Shown here: in pieces, positions 23,211 through 34,059 of the stretch
Position numbering within the stretch: the first letter of the stretch is position 1
How the letters are laid out: the number at the start of each line of letters is the position of its first letter
Assembly: GCF_014851395.1 (NCBI RefSeq)
Contig: NW_024041373.1
Span: forward strand, 4,027,429 to 4,091,428
DNA from: Micropterus salmoides
Lineage: Eukaryota; Chordata; Actinopteri; Centrarchiformes; Centrarchidae
DNA: 64,000 nucleotides
Direction of reading: 5' to 3'
The notes under the pieces: model-generated
What the model was told of the DNA's origin: nothing
What the model saw: the letters and a program-made list of their open reading frames with translations, nothing else
Databases searched by the model: none
Position numbers and translations under genes: made by a program

Positions 23211-23442
23211 CAATCTAGTCTTTTCGACCACTCAAAGCGCTTTTACACTACATCTGCATTCACCATTCACTCACATTTATACACTGAGCCTAAGTGCTCA
23301 AACAGAAACTAACATTCACACACTAGCGGAACAGAATTTAGCAATTTGGGGTTCAGTATCTTGCCCAAGGACACTCTGACATGCAGTCTGGAGGTTGCAT
23401 GTCAAGAGCCAACCCGCTCTACCCCCTGAGCCACAGCCGCCC
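23211..23442 (-). mobile_element. tRNA-headed SINE, copy 2
   Basis: Duplicate of the SINE at 15972-16202, with the same flanks and the same truncations, as expected for a duplicated segment rather than a new insertion. Confidence 0.8.
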
Positions 23443-24262
23443 CTTCAAATGTTATTATATAAGCAAACAAAGTGTTGTTTGACCTTCTAACACTTATTAG
23501 TAGTGCTAGAAATCATGTTTTAACATTAGATTTGTTTAGAGTTTGCAATCCTTCTTTAGAGACTGATCAATTTAATGATCCAATTATTAATTAAGTTGGT
23601 TTATTTGTTTTCTCTGTTTTCAGGGTGTTGCCCCACTAAACGAGTGTTATTATATAATATTAAAGTAGTTTATTACTATATTACAAATAGAGGGTCTGGC
23701 ACTTGTCCCAGGCAAAACACATGTTTTGAGTGGTAAAAGAGAGAGAACATTATCATTGGAAAGTATCTGTCTAACTGGAGGGAAGACAACGCCTTAAGAA
23801 GTGGAATTAGATTGTGTTAATGGCTTTAGGGTGTGACGTAAAGCTTTATATGCTGTCAAGGCCATCTGTTTCTAAATGGGACTGATGGGAATCTTATCAT
23901 AATTGAATTTTTGCTTATAAACTTTTTTGTGAACTGTGCTTCTGAAAACTTGGGAACTCAATGGATTATTGTACAACATGTACATGTAAATAATCTGAGC
24001 GGCTAAATAATGGAGTTTTAAATGCACTTTAATATCTGAAATTGTTAAAAAGCAGTTATTCTGTACTGTCACCACACTTTGCATCAAACATTACATCAAG
24101 TTACAAAAATTAACATAAAAAGACACAACTGTGTTGTAATTAGTAGGCTATATTCCTGATTGATCAGTGTATTGGCTGTTTAAAACCATATTGGCAGTTT
24201 GTAACTACTTTACACTGTATTAAGATAAGATATAGCTTTATTAATCCCCTGTAGAAATTTCC

Positions 24263-24935
24263 TGTTGTGGCGGCACCCCGGCTGACGGTGAGTGTCCTGG
24301 TTTTTTCTCCTTTTTATCAGTTATTCTGCTTTTTCCTTGGTTTTCTGTTCCCTGCCTGCCTCCCTGTGTTTTCTCCCCTGTGTGCTCTCTCTCTCTCTCT
24401 CTCTCTCTCTCTGCTCCTGAGCCCAGCCAACTACCTGCACCTGCATCTCGTCAGCCTGCCACACCTGCCAGTAATCAACCTCATCCCTGCCTGTATTTCA
24501 ACCCCGGTTCTCCACACCATCCTCGCTTGATCGTTGTTGCTCCATACCCGGTGCCACCTCCGTGTTCAGGCTTTCATGTTTCTTTGCATTTTCCCTGTGC
24601 TTTGTCGCCATCACCTCTAACCCTGTCTCTCTGTCTGTTTCCCTCCCAGGTACACTCACCCTCGTCCTCCGTTCAGTCGGCTGGGCTCACCCTCTCCTCC
24701 TCAGACTACCCCCACGGCGTCCTCCCTGTTCCCCCACCGCCCCTCGCTTCCTCGGCCCCTGTTTTCCCCGGTTCCCTGGCCCTCAGTCTTCCTGGTTCCC
24801 CGTGCCTGTGTTTCCCCGACATCCACCTCTCCCTCCACTCCAGTCCCTCTCACCCTTTTTCCCTCAATAAACCTCCTTCCCTCAGAGTGCTGCTTTTGGG
24901 TCCTCTCTGTCCCCACACCACACAACCCCATAACA
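24263..24935. mobile_element. Solo LTR, copy 2
   Basis: This is a 673-bp duplicate of 17004-17670 with the same TGTTGTGG/CCATAACA ends and ATTTCC flanks. It differs by a few small indels, and its CT run is similar in length. Confidence 0.8.
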
Positions 24936-25109
24936 ATTTCCGTTGACATAGCAGCACAAAGGAATATAAAATAACAGATTCAGTCTTGTACAACTTTTAA
25001 AACACTATTTACATAATACAATCAATAATTATTTACAACCAGATAAGTCCATCAGTTTGGTGCTGTGGTGTTGTGGAGCCTGATGGCTGATGGCACAAAT
25101 GAGCCTCCA

Positions 25110-25884
25110 AAGTGCCCTCGGGACATCTGCATACTGTGTGACTGAATATTGCAAGACAACTCACTCTTTGTGAATGCATCTTTAAAGTGCCACTACAATT
25201 TTGGCAACACGGATGGAACATCAAAATGTGAACCAGTGACTGCTCATCGCTGAGGAAAGACAATGATTATGGCAAAGATCTGGAACCCTGGCAAGCTGCA
25301 ATACCGCCCCTTCAAGTGACAGCATCTTAACCAAAGTCCAGACTGGTTAAGAGATAGGTGCAACCTAGGCGTTGGGTCTGGCGCTAGATCACTGAAGACA
25401 TCTCAAAACAGCAAATTCACTCAGAGGAATTTTCCCATAACAAAATGATAACTGTTCTGTGATTTTAACATAATTGTGGTGGCAATTAACGACTGCTGAA
25501 AAAAGCATACAAAGTAGTAGACCTAATCCTGGAAATACAGTTTGGACCTTACAGGTTGTTCAAGTCTGAACCACTTGTAGCCTACATTTGAGCGCAGTAA
25601 AACACCCTGAAAACTACACACCTTTGTATGAAGGGAGGCTGTTCTGGGTTATTTATTCAAAGGGCACCATTCAAAACTGTTTCTGCTTTCTTTACATACA
25701 AGGAAAACATAGGCTGGTATGTTTTGAGCTGCTGAATGTGAGATGTGTCTGTTGGAGAGAGAAGGGAAAAAAGGAGGAAACACAGATCTATTCATTCATT
25801 TCAAAAACGAGGTGATTCACAGTGCTTTATAGAAAACATTATAAACATTAAGAAAGTGTGAAAGAAACACATTCTACAAGGACA
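25110..25884. other. No gene recognised
   Basis: Sequence after the shared end of the duplication. The minus strand near 25033-25110 reads like the 3' coding end of a non-LTR element (HQPSGSTTPQHQTDG). The rest is unassigned. Confidence 0.4.
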
Positions 25885-25960
25885 TTTAAAGAGTATGGTC
25901 CTGACCTGCTCTGTATGAAAAGTGTCATTAGATAACTTTTGTTGTGATTTGGTGCTGTAT
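25885..25960 (+). mobile_element. Short L2 3'-end fragment
   Basis: Contains AGAGTATGGTCCTGACCTGCT and TTGTTGTGATTTGGTGCTGTA, diverged from the L2 tails elsewhere in the window. Confidence 0.65.
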
Positions 25961-26202
25961 AGCCAGCTGAGTAACAAAATCACATTTCTTCACCTCACAG
26001 TTGCAATTAAGATCAATTTATTTCATGACTTAATATCTGCCATTTAACTATTGTGTTTGTTTATCTTCTTTATCATATAACATTACACCTTATTAATCCT
26101 TCATTTATTCACTTATGAGGCATTTAGCTATACATAAATGTCATCACTTAATCAGTAAGAAGTGGTCTGTCTGTTTCAAAGTCAGTCTATCAAAAATAAT
26201 GC

Positions 26203-27050
26203 ACTCCTTAAGAGACTGATCAATGTAATGATCAAGTTATTAATTAAGTTGGTTTATTTGTTTTCCCTGTTTTCAGGGTGTTGCCCCACTAAACGAGTGT
26301 TATTATATAATATTATAGTTTATCACTATATTACAAATAGAGGGTCTGGCACTGGTCCCAGGCAAAACACATGTTTAGAGTGGTAAAAGAGAGAGAACAT
26401 TATCATTGGAAAGTATCTGTCTAACTGGAGGGAAGACAACGCCTTAAGAAGTGGAATTAGATTGTGTTAATGGCTTTAGGGTGTGACGTAAAGCTTTATA
26501 TGCTAATTGAATTTTTGCTTATAAACCTTTTTGTGACCTGTGCTTCTGAAAACTTGGGAACTCAATGGATTATTGTACAACATGTACATGTAAATCATCT
26601 GAGCGGCTAAATAATAGAGTTTTAAATGAATGATCAGTTTGCTGTTAGTTTTAAATGCACTTTAATATCTGAAATTGTTAAATAGCAGTTATTCTGTACT
26701 GCCACCACACTTTGCATCAAACATTACATCAAGTTACAAAAATTAACATAAAAAGACAATTAGTAGGATATATATTGTATTGGCAGTTTAAAACCATATT
26801 GGCAGTTTGTAACTACTTTACACTGTATTAAGATAAGATATAACTTTATTAATCCCCTGTAGGGGAAATTTCCGTTGACATAGCAGCACAAAGGAATATA
26901 AAAGAACAGATGCAGTCTTGTACAACTTTTAAAACACTAGTACATAATACAATCAATAATAATTATTTCCAACCAGATAAGTCCATCAGTTTGGTGCTGT
27001 GGTGTTGTGGAGCCTGATGGCTGATGGCACAAATGATCCTCCAAAGCGCT
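26203..27050. repeat. Third, older copy of the duplicated block
   Basis: Collinear with 23560-25110 but without the solo LTR (empty site ATTTCC at 26868-26873). It has a 44-bp deletion after TTTATATGCT near 26504 and about 30 extra bp near 26628. The right part carries a minus-strand LINE tail (AACTTTATTAATCCCCTGTAGGGG). The differences are larger than between the two main copies. Confidence 0.85.
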
Positions 27051-27514
27051 TAGAGGCTCGGGGCTGGATGAGTCTGTGGCTGTAACGTGCTCCTGAGCTC
27101 CTGAGCTTACATACTAAGCTAGTATCATCTGAGTGGCTAGAAAAGACATTTTAAATGCTATTTTAGTTTTTCAGAGGCAGGCACGCCTCTCCTGTGCCTT
27201 CTCACTATAACATCCAGCTGGAAAATACAGTAAATACGACATCCTCGACCTGAATGGCTTCCCTTCTTTGATTTTGGATTCCCAGCATTCAAATCCACCT
27301 CCTCTGCTGTACCATGGGTCCCACAGCTCACTGTCGTCTCCAATCACTACACTTGCCAATACTCAATGGCTTGCTACTCCATTTCGTTCTTTATACCAGT
27401 GCCGTGTAAGGCTCCTGCCCTCTCTGTCTGCCCTTCTCCATCATCTCCGTCAATCTAGGTGAAGTTTTCTTCATCACTCCCTTCCATCCACAGTCATTAT
27501 TGGAGATTCAGTCA
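27051..27514. other. No gene recognised
   Basis: Small overlapping frames near 27158-27462 on both strands have no recognisable domain. The right part may be the 5' flank of the LINE fragment that follows. Confidence 0.4.
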
Positions 27515-27519
27515 TAACT

Positions 27520-27960
27520 TCCCTTGAAGCTTGATTCTCTGTTTTTAACAGAGGCTTGGTTGGACACAAATACTGGGAATGTGATGCTTATTGATTCCAC
27601 ACCACTTGACTTCATGATTGAGTCTGAAGAACGACAGAACAAAAAAGGAGGGGGTGTTTGTGCCTTTTTAGGGATACATTCCTTTGTACAATGGATATCA
27701 TCTGGAGCATTTTCATCATTTAAATATGTGTAGTTAAAATGGTATTAAAGTATTCTATATGTTGTCATATACAGGCCACCAAAACACTCACCACATTTCT
27801 TTCAGGATTTAACTGAGATGCTTTCAATTACCTCTACTGAGTTTGACTGGGTAGTCATTACAGGTGATTTTAATGTACACATAAATAATTTTAATGACAA
27901 AAAAAGTTATTCAACTCTCTGGGGTGCTTGACATATTTTATCTGATTCAACATGTGTTAG
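27520..27960 (+). pseudogene. L2-like LINE endonuclease fragment
   Basis: Part of the apurinic-type endonuclease of a non-LTR retrotransposon. It has LFLTEAWLD (the catalytic Glu region) near 27537, KGGGVC near 27645, then after stops VVIYRPPK near 27760 and VVITGDFNVH near 27850. In the family these blocks are continuous; here stops after SSFKYV and near 27738 interrupt them, and the second half of the nuclease is absent. An AT-rich (ATAAATAT)n stretch follows. It is non-functional. An L2-clade source is likely because of the many L2 copies nearby, but CR1-type endonucleases look similar. Confidence 0.7.
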
Positions 27961-28059
27961 AGCCAACCCATAATATAAATATATATCAATATAAATATAA
28001 TAATAAATATAATATAATAAACACACTCTAGATCTAGTTATTGCTAGGGTTGTTTTAAT

Positions 28060-28196
28060 ATCAATTGAATTTGATTTGATTTATATAAAACTAATTCACA
28101 ACAGAAGTTATTTCATTGCACTTTTCATATAGAGCAGGTCTTGACCATACTCTTTGAGATATTCTAACCCAACAATTCCCACCAAGAACAGGAATC
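28060..28196 (-). mobile_element. L2 3'-end fragment
   Basis: An old minus-strand L2 tail. On the + strand it reads AATTGAATTTGATTTGATTT, then CATATAGAGCAGGTCTTGACC and ATTCCCACCAAGAACA. Confidence 0.7.
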
Positions 28197-28290
28197 AGAA
28201 TCAGAAACAGAAGGAGCTTTATTGCCAAGTAGTGTTTTACACATACGTGGAAGCACTTGGCGACATGGCAAATAAATACAAAACCGCAAG
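28190..28290 (-). mobile_element. CR1/Rex-like LINE 3' tail
   Basis: On the + strand GAATCAGAATCAGAAACAGA is followed by AGGAGCTTTATTGCCAAGTA. This is the reverse complement of the tail at 37640-37668 (GGCAATAAAGCTCCTTCTG). Confidence 0.75.
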
Positions 28291-28403
28291 GAAAACTCAC
28301 TGCCAATGTGCTAGCAGGTAGGGTTAGCCTCCCGACATGCATAAAGTCAGTGAATTAGGTTTAGGCACTGACATTTGCACCAGAGCATGCATCCGGTGCA
28401 TGC

Positions 28404-28716
28404 ACCTGTGGAAAATAGTCATTTTTCATGGTATTGGTATGAAATTTAAACTAGGACTAGGTAATGCTTTATCCTGTGGTCCTTCAGTGTTTTCCAGCTA
28501 TAGTTGTCTGCATGCATTTGTTAGCTAGCATTTTCAAGCGGAAAAGAGAAATATATTAGTTTTAGTGTGTTTAAACTTATATTAATCAATTCCAGTATCA
28601 CTTCATATCATTTTAGGTTAGACACTCCAGAGTGTTCTCTTTCAGAGAAGCCCAAAACCATGCATATACTCCAAATGGTTCAAGAACTACATTCAATTTA
28701 CTTTGGATATGCCTTG
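28404..28716. repeat. 300-bp repeat shared with 41209-41486
   Basis: Runs from CCTGTGGAAAATAGTCATTT to GGATATGCCTTGAATA and is nearly identical to 41209-41486. This copy carries about 51 bp (near 28489-28539, with GCATGCATTTGTTAGCTAGC) that is absent there. No coding. Confidence 0.85.
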
Positions 28717-29077
28717 AATAATCCCAGGAATAAGTAGAACATGTACTGTATATGATTTCGTGATTATCCATTAGCCCCTTCCACACATGCACTGCAAGCC
28801 TGAAATTACAAAGACAACACCTTAAGGAGATGAATGTGTGAGCACAAATGTTTGAATCTGACATTAAATGGTTTTAACCCTGACAGCTCTAAGCTCTATC
28901 TAACCCTGAAAACTCGTTGTGGCTTTTCAACTGTGTGCTGGCAACTTATAACAGAAACTGACATTGGCCCTTCATGCATGCAAGCATGAAGCTAGTTTTC
29001 TGGAGCCAATCCCAGCTGACATCAGCTGGCCTGCTCTCCCCACCTTCCCCCCACCAGAAGCTGCCTTCATTAACCAT

Positions 29078-29457
29078 CTATCCATCATCAACCGCTTATC
29101 CTGCGTACAGGGTCGCAGGGGGGCTGGAGCCAATCCCAGCTGATATCAGGCGCAAGGCGGGTTACACCCTGGACACCACCACCCTGGTCGCCAGTCCATC
29201 GCAGGGCCACACATAGACGAACAACCACTCACGCTCACATTCACATCACGCTCACATTCACACCTAAGGACAATTTAGGGGAACCAATTAACCTAGCCTG
29301 CATATTTTTGGATGGTGGGAGGAAGCCGGAGAGAACCCACGCAGACACGGGGAGAACATGCAAACTCCACACAGAAAGGCCGGGGCAACTGGGGTTTGAA
29401 CCCACAACCTTCTTGTTGTGAGGCAACAGTGCTAACCACCGCACCACCATGCCGCCC
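29078..29457 (-). mobile_element. Full-length tRNA-derived SINE with 15-bp TSD
   Basis: A perfect target duplication GCCTTCATTAACCAT lies at 29063-29077 and 29458-29472. On the minus strand it has a GGCGGCATGGTGGTGCGGTG head with an A-box-like segment, a GGGTTCAAACCCC B-box-like segment, the GTTTGCATGTTCTCCCCGTG body and a GATGATGGATA tail. Confidence 0.92.
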
Positions 29458-29534
29458 GCCTTCATTAACCATTTCCATTTTTTTCCCACTGTAAACTGTT
29501 TTCTTGTCTTTATACAACATCTTTTGCACATCCT

Positions 29535-29705
29535 GAGGAATCTCCAGTTTTTTCCCTGTTAAAAAGGGTTTTCTTGGGAGTTTTTCCTCAGTAAATGTGA
29601 GGGTCTAAGGGCAGAGGCTGTCATGATGCTATGTAAAGCCTTTTGAGACAAAATGTTTAAAAAAATTTGTAAAATGTGCTATACAAATAAAACTGCCTTG
29701 CCTCT
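29535..29705 (+). mobile_element. L2/CR1-type LINE 3' tail
   Basis: Contains TTTTCTTGGGAGTTTTTCCT, then AAGCCTTTTGAGACAAAATG and ATGTGCTATACAAATAAAAC, the 3' UTR style of a second L2-type family in fish. Confidence 0.7.
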
Positions 29706-29934
29706 GATCAATTTGGAAAAAACAAATAACAGTATCTTAAAGGCATGATCTGTTATTAGTTTTTCCTTTTCATGTATTAAATATTGCCCCACTAAATAGT
29801 TATTCATGAAAATATGGCAGCAGCTAATTTCTGGAGGACAATTGTCTATAATGTTCTTATTCATATATTTGGAAATATTATGGAACAAAGCTACTTCTGA
29901 TTTTGAAAAGTATTGTACCTCCAGCGGTTCCATT

Positions 29935-30905
29935 ATGATCTCCAGTCTTCTTCCAAGTGCTCCACCTTTGGCACGAAATAGTGTCAGTAGCTTAGGAGTG
30001 TGATGGTCTAACGCAGACATAAATTTCGGTTGAAGATGTACAGTAGTTGTTTTTTGAAATTCTGCAATGATCTGAAACACAAAGGCAACAAAAGAGACAA
30101 AGGTATCACATCAGTTCTTAGCCTCTTTTGTATAAATTGTCTAACATTCAATTCTTTTTGCTACTGTCAGAGTACTTGAAGTCAACCTCCACAATATTTG
30201 CATATTTATACATTCTGTAATTTTTAATGAGGGAGAGTTAGATGTCATTTTAAGGATTTTAGTGACATAGTTATTATTATTCAAGGTAAGAGTATTTTTA
30301 TACATCTTGAAGTCAATTTGACAAAATTATTTGGAAGCAATCCCTTACAGGGTCATCGTATGCACATTTTCATTGTCTCTTAACAGGAATTACAAATTCC
30401 AACTTACTTGCGACCGGTCAAACACGGCAGGCCAGTGGTCCTTCATGGCTCTACCAGTTGGACACTGATTGATGATTTCATGTCGTCTGAGGGCAAATGT
30501 GTTGCTCATTTTGTCTTTGACTATCTTTTTGTTCTTCTTCTTTTTTGACTCCGTGACCAGCTCTTCCCTTACTCCAAGCTCTGCTCATTTTCACCAGCTG
30601 GATAGGGTGGCAGATAATTGACCTTTTTGCCCTTTTCACATTTTTTGCAGGCTTCCTGTCAGCAGGGCATTTATGTTTTCGAGCATTGCATGTAACATCT
30701 GGAATACCAAGACTTCTTAGCTTTGTTCTGTAGTTAGCTATCTTGGATTTAATGCTATTCTGCCATCCAATGACGCCTGAAGAGCTCCCCGGATCCTTCA
30801 GACATGGGTGTGCCTTGATAAGTGCTTCAGCAGAGTAATGGATAGGGAGTGTATGTATAAATGGACTGAGCTAGCTTTTCAAGTATGGTAGGTAGGATTT
30901 CACTT
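29935..30905 (-). pseudogene. SAMD3-like family gene fragment
   Basis: Two exon-like blocks lie on the minus strand. The first (about 30905-30412) holds IYTYTPYP, HYSAEALIKAHPCLKDPG, GVIGWQNSIKSKIANYRTKL and KDKMSNTFALRRHEIINQ, and ends KDHWPAVFDRSQ at a GTAAGT donor (30411). The second (30073-29935) follows a CAG acceptor, reads IIAEFQKTTTVHLQPKF and SALDHHTPKLLTLFRAKGG, and ends at MEPLE before GT. These motifs match a fish-expanded family usually annotated as SAMD3-like or uncharacterised, whose biochemical role I do not know. At least three frame changes occur (near 30836, near 30625, and after a stop near 30567). The N-terminal part and later exons are missing. Keeping the intron argues for duplication of a genomic gene, not retroposition. 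Confidence 0.65.
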
Positions 30906-33002
30906 TGGAAGCTCTGTTGTATCTGTGATACCAAAATTGTGCAATCATTTTGTGTTTATTTAATTTAAATAGCGGAGCAGTAATTTTTTTTTAACCCTCA
31001 GGGTTTAATATTATCCTTAATTCTGTAGATGACAATATTTTCATGTATAAATGGTGAACTCAAGTAATAAATGAAAACAGCGCTTAGGTGGAACTTTTGT
31101 CACGGGAGCAGTTGCGCCACGGGTAGCCTCTGGGGGAAACTTCCGCCCACCCCTCAAATGCGATCCGGATGAATATGTGACACTGCTCTCGATCAACTAT
31201 GATTAACTTGGAATATTAAACAAATAAAACTAAATTTAGGTAGGATTCTGCTGAGGAACAGGCTGCACCAAACAACAAAACCAGGCTCAGACCAGTCCTG
31301 TGTATTAACCCAATGATCAATATAATTTTTTAATTAAAAACAATAAACAATAAAAGCAAAGAAGTTAAAAGACCTAAAATAGAAAAAGGGTTTCTAAATC
31401 ATATATGATAAAACATGTAGTAAAAGTCACAGGGCAAGCCTAAAGCTTGATTTATACTCCTGCGTGGGGTCCACGTGCGTAGCTACGCCGTAGGCTTCAC
31501 ACGTAGTCAGGCGTTGTGCGTAGGTGTGTCCGTCCTTCTGCAATTACACCCCCAAACGCTAGTCGGCAGTAGCGCCACAGCGTCCACTGTATTGACTTTT
31601 GCCGGCTGAGCAGGCTAACTTCGGTTTAGCGCTCCGCTAACGTGAATGGGGGTAAAATTGTAAACGTGCGGCTGGTGTAGGCTTTTCAAATGTTACCAAC
31701 CGAATGGACCACATTCTGACAGCGAAACCAGTCATTTCGCTCGGGTTGCTTGAGTTTTGCTGTATAAAAATGTATAATCTGAAGCGCAGCCTTGTTCTGT
31801 TGGGAATGTGAGCTGCACAGAGCTGCTGAAGTTAACGTGTGGATTTGTGGTGAAGTGTTTTCAGTTAGTTTTGTTTTGCACAGGTGTCGTCTAACTTATT
31901 CAGTCCCAAAACGGGTTCTGTGTCTGTCTGTCTGGGATTCTATCATATCAGCAGAGCAAGGAATGAACAGCAGATTATAGGGCAGGGAGATTTTGAAAAA
32001 TATGAGATGTCAGATTACACAGATATGTGGGAAAGATGCAAACAGTTTTAACTGAATTAAAATGAATAGATTTATCCTTGAGGTGAAAAGGAACTTCCTC
32101 AAACAAAGACACAAAGAGGAGGGAAGATTAAATCATGAAAGAAAAAGAAATTCAGGATGCTTGAAAGCCATACACTTACTGAATTATATTCAGGTAGGCC
32201 TATATTATATTTCAAATTGTCACCTGCTGCCCGAGGTTTGTGTTTCCGTTGACATAGCCTAGATAAAAACATTTCCACCATAAATTGATGCAGAAAAGGC
32301 ATGAATTAGTGCAGAAAATTTCACCAGAATGCAGGAATGTGTTTAATGCAAAAAATTTGCTGTGGGAGGGCCCCCACATAATTAAGTGGCTCCTCAATTG
32401 CTAAAGGAAAACCTAAGCTCTTGCTTATTATGAACTTTAATATTCCAGACATTCTCTAGAATTAAAAGAAACAGTCTCTGGTTTGACACACTGATTCTGT
32501 GGGGAAAGACTCCCCAATACATTGTTTGGTCAAAATTAAGGCTATCATGTCTGGAGGTTGGCAAGTATCCTGACCACACTGATCTGACCATGATTATTGA
32601 CTTGGCTTTTATTCTACACATACATGTAGCTATTGAACTGAAACAAAATTCCTGAGGATTACAGAGTAATGACCCCGACCCTGTGGTGGGACACAGAAGG
32701 CCTAAAATGAACCGACTTCCACTTCTGAATCTCACTCCAGACTAAATTGAAAAGTTGGCAGCCCTATATTTGTGTATCTTTTACTGGAGGATTAGCAATG
32801 TAAACACAGCTAAATGTATTGGATAATAACAAAACAGTTAGTGAGCCAGGCTGAATATTATCAATGAGATTGTTGCCACACTGTATTGAATGGGTCTTCC
32901 ATGTAGTAGAAATTATTAAAACATAGGTGTTTATTTTTGTACTGTAACCTTAATGGTCACAAGGGAGTGAACTTTTTTAGGCTATAAGAGAGCTTTTTTG
33001 AC
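30906..33002. other. No gene recognised; scattered repeat pieces
   Basis: The stretch 31440-31540 (GCTTGATTTATACTCCTGCG) resembles a terminal sequence of fish hAT-type MITEs. The stretch 32268-32345 is an inverted piece of the repeat seen at 34860 and 35175. Open frames of 60-113 codons here lack domains. Confidence 0.45.
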
Positions 33003-33062
33003 TTTAAGAGTCAGAAACCTCGAGCAGAACCATGGCTCAGGGTGGGCGGCCATCTGCCTCCA
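33003..33062 (-). mobile_element. L2 3'-UTR fragment
   Basis: AACCTCGAGCAGAACCATGG followed by GTGGGCGGCCATCTGCCTC, as in the inverted L2 at 1240-1280. Confidence 0.75.
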
Positions 33063-33264
33063 CCAAAAAAGTGAAGGTCTCTCTGTGACATAAGCCTTTC
33101 TGATTGTGTTTTCACTTGAAATCAATCTGATTCTCGTTTGATCAGATTGATGGTGGTTCACCTCAAGGCTACAAAGTTTTATGTGCTGAAGCCCTTCAGG
33201 CCATTGCGTTCTTTGCGCCCTTCTCTTCTCCCTGTGCACAAACACCTGCACCTCCAGTCACCAG

Positions 33265-34010
33265 TCTGTCAAGCTCCTGAAGTTTGCGAATGACACCACC
33301 CTCATCTCTGGTGGGGATGAGTCCGCCTACAGGTGGGAGATCGACCATCTGGTGACCTGGTGCAGCCAGAACAGTCTGGAGCTCAACGCTCTGAAGACCG
33401 TGGAGATGATCATGGACTTCAGAAAAAGCCCAACCCCACCCTCCCCCATCATCCTGTGCGACTCCTCAGTCACCACTGTGGACTCCTTCCGCTTCCTGGG
33501 CACCATCATCTCCCAGGACCTCAAGTGGGAGCTGAACATCACCTCCCTCACCAAGAAGGCCCAGCAGAGGATGTACTTCCTGCGGCAGCTGAAGAGGTTC
33601 AGCCTGCCAAAGACAGTGATGGTGCACTTCTACACCGCCATCATCGAGTCCATCCTCACCACCTCCATCACCATCTGGTACGCTGCTGCCACTGCCAGGG
33701 ACAAGGGCAGGCTGCAGCGCATCATTCACTCTGCAGAGAAGGTGATAGGCTGCAATCTTCCATCACTGTATGGACTTGTACACCTCCAGGACTCTGAGGC
33801 GAGCAGAGAAGATTGCAGCTAATGCCTCCCATCCTGGACACAAACTGTTTCAGACTCTCCCCTCTGGCAGGAGGCTGCGGTCCATCAGGACCAAAACCTC
33901 TCGCCACAGAAACTGTTTCTTCCCGTCTGCAGCTAGCCTCCTCAAGGCCCTGGCCCACCCCCACTGACACTCCCCCTTGCAAATAATACAAATGTCTCTG
34001 CACGTCTAAA
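33265..34010 (+). pseudogene. CR1/Rex-like LINE reverse-transcriptase 3' part
   Basis: The C-terminal half of a non-LTR reverse transcriptase. It starts at KLLKFANDTTLISGG, so the catalytic ADD reads as AND, a disabling change. It continues LVTWCSQNSLELNALKT, FRFLGTIISQDLKWELN, KKAQQRMYFLRQLKRF and ITIWYAAATARDK. After a break at about 33790 the frame resumes with a SGRRLRSIRTKTSRH-type tail and ends near 33966. The first two thirds of the protein are absent, as expected for a 5'-truncated insertion. GC content is visibly higher than in its surroundings. A second copy is at 36886-37668. Assignment to the CR1/Rex group is by the ORF style and the (GATTCTG)-type tail. Confidence 0.85.
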
Positions 34011-34059
34011 TTTTACTTCATTTCATATCACGCACAAACCTGGCACATGATCTTTGTTG

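Larger units (their letters stand above)
18256..25024. repeat. Large direct duplication, right copy
   Basis: It repeats 11063-17755 in the same order and orientation. It begins immediately after the gap, inside the DGRNDSPGH-containing transposase exon. Unlike the left copy it continues beyond the shared end into unique sequence at 25024. Confidence 0.95.

Noticed and set aside
33333..33797. His/Pro-rich overlapping frames within the CR1/Rex fragment
   Set aside because: They are alternate-frame shadows of the GC-rich reverse-transcriptase coding at 33265-33822.
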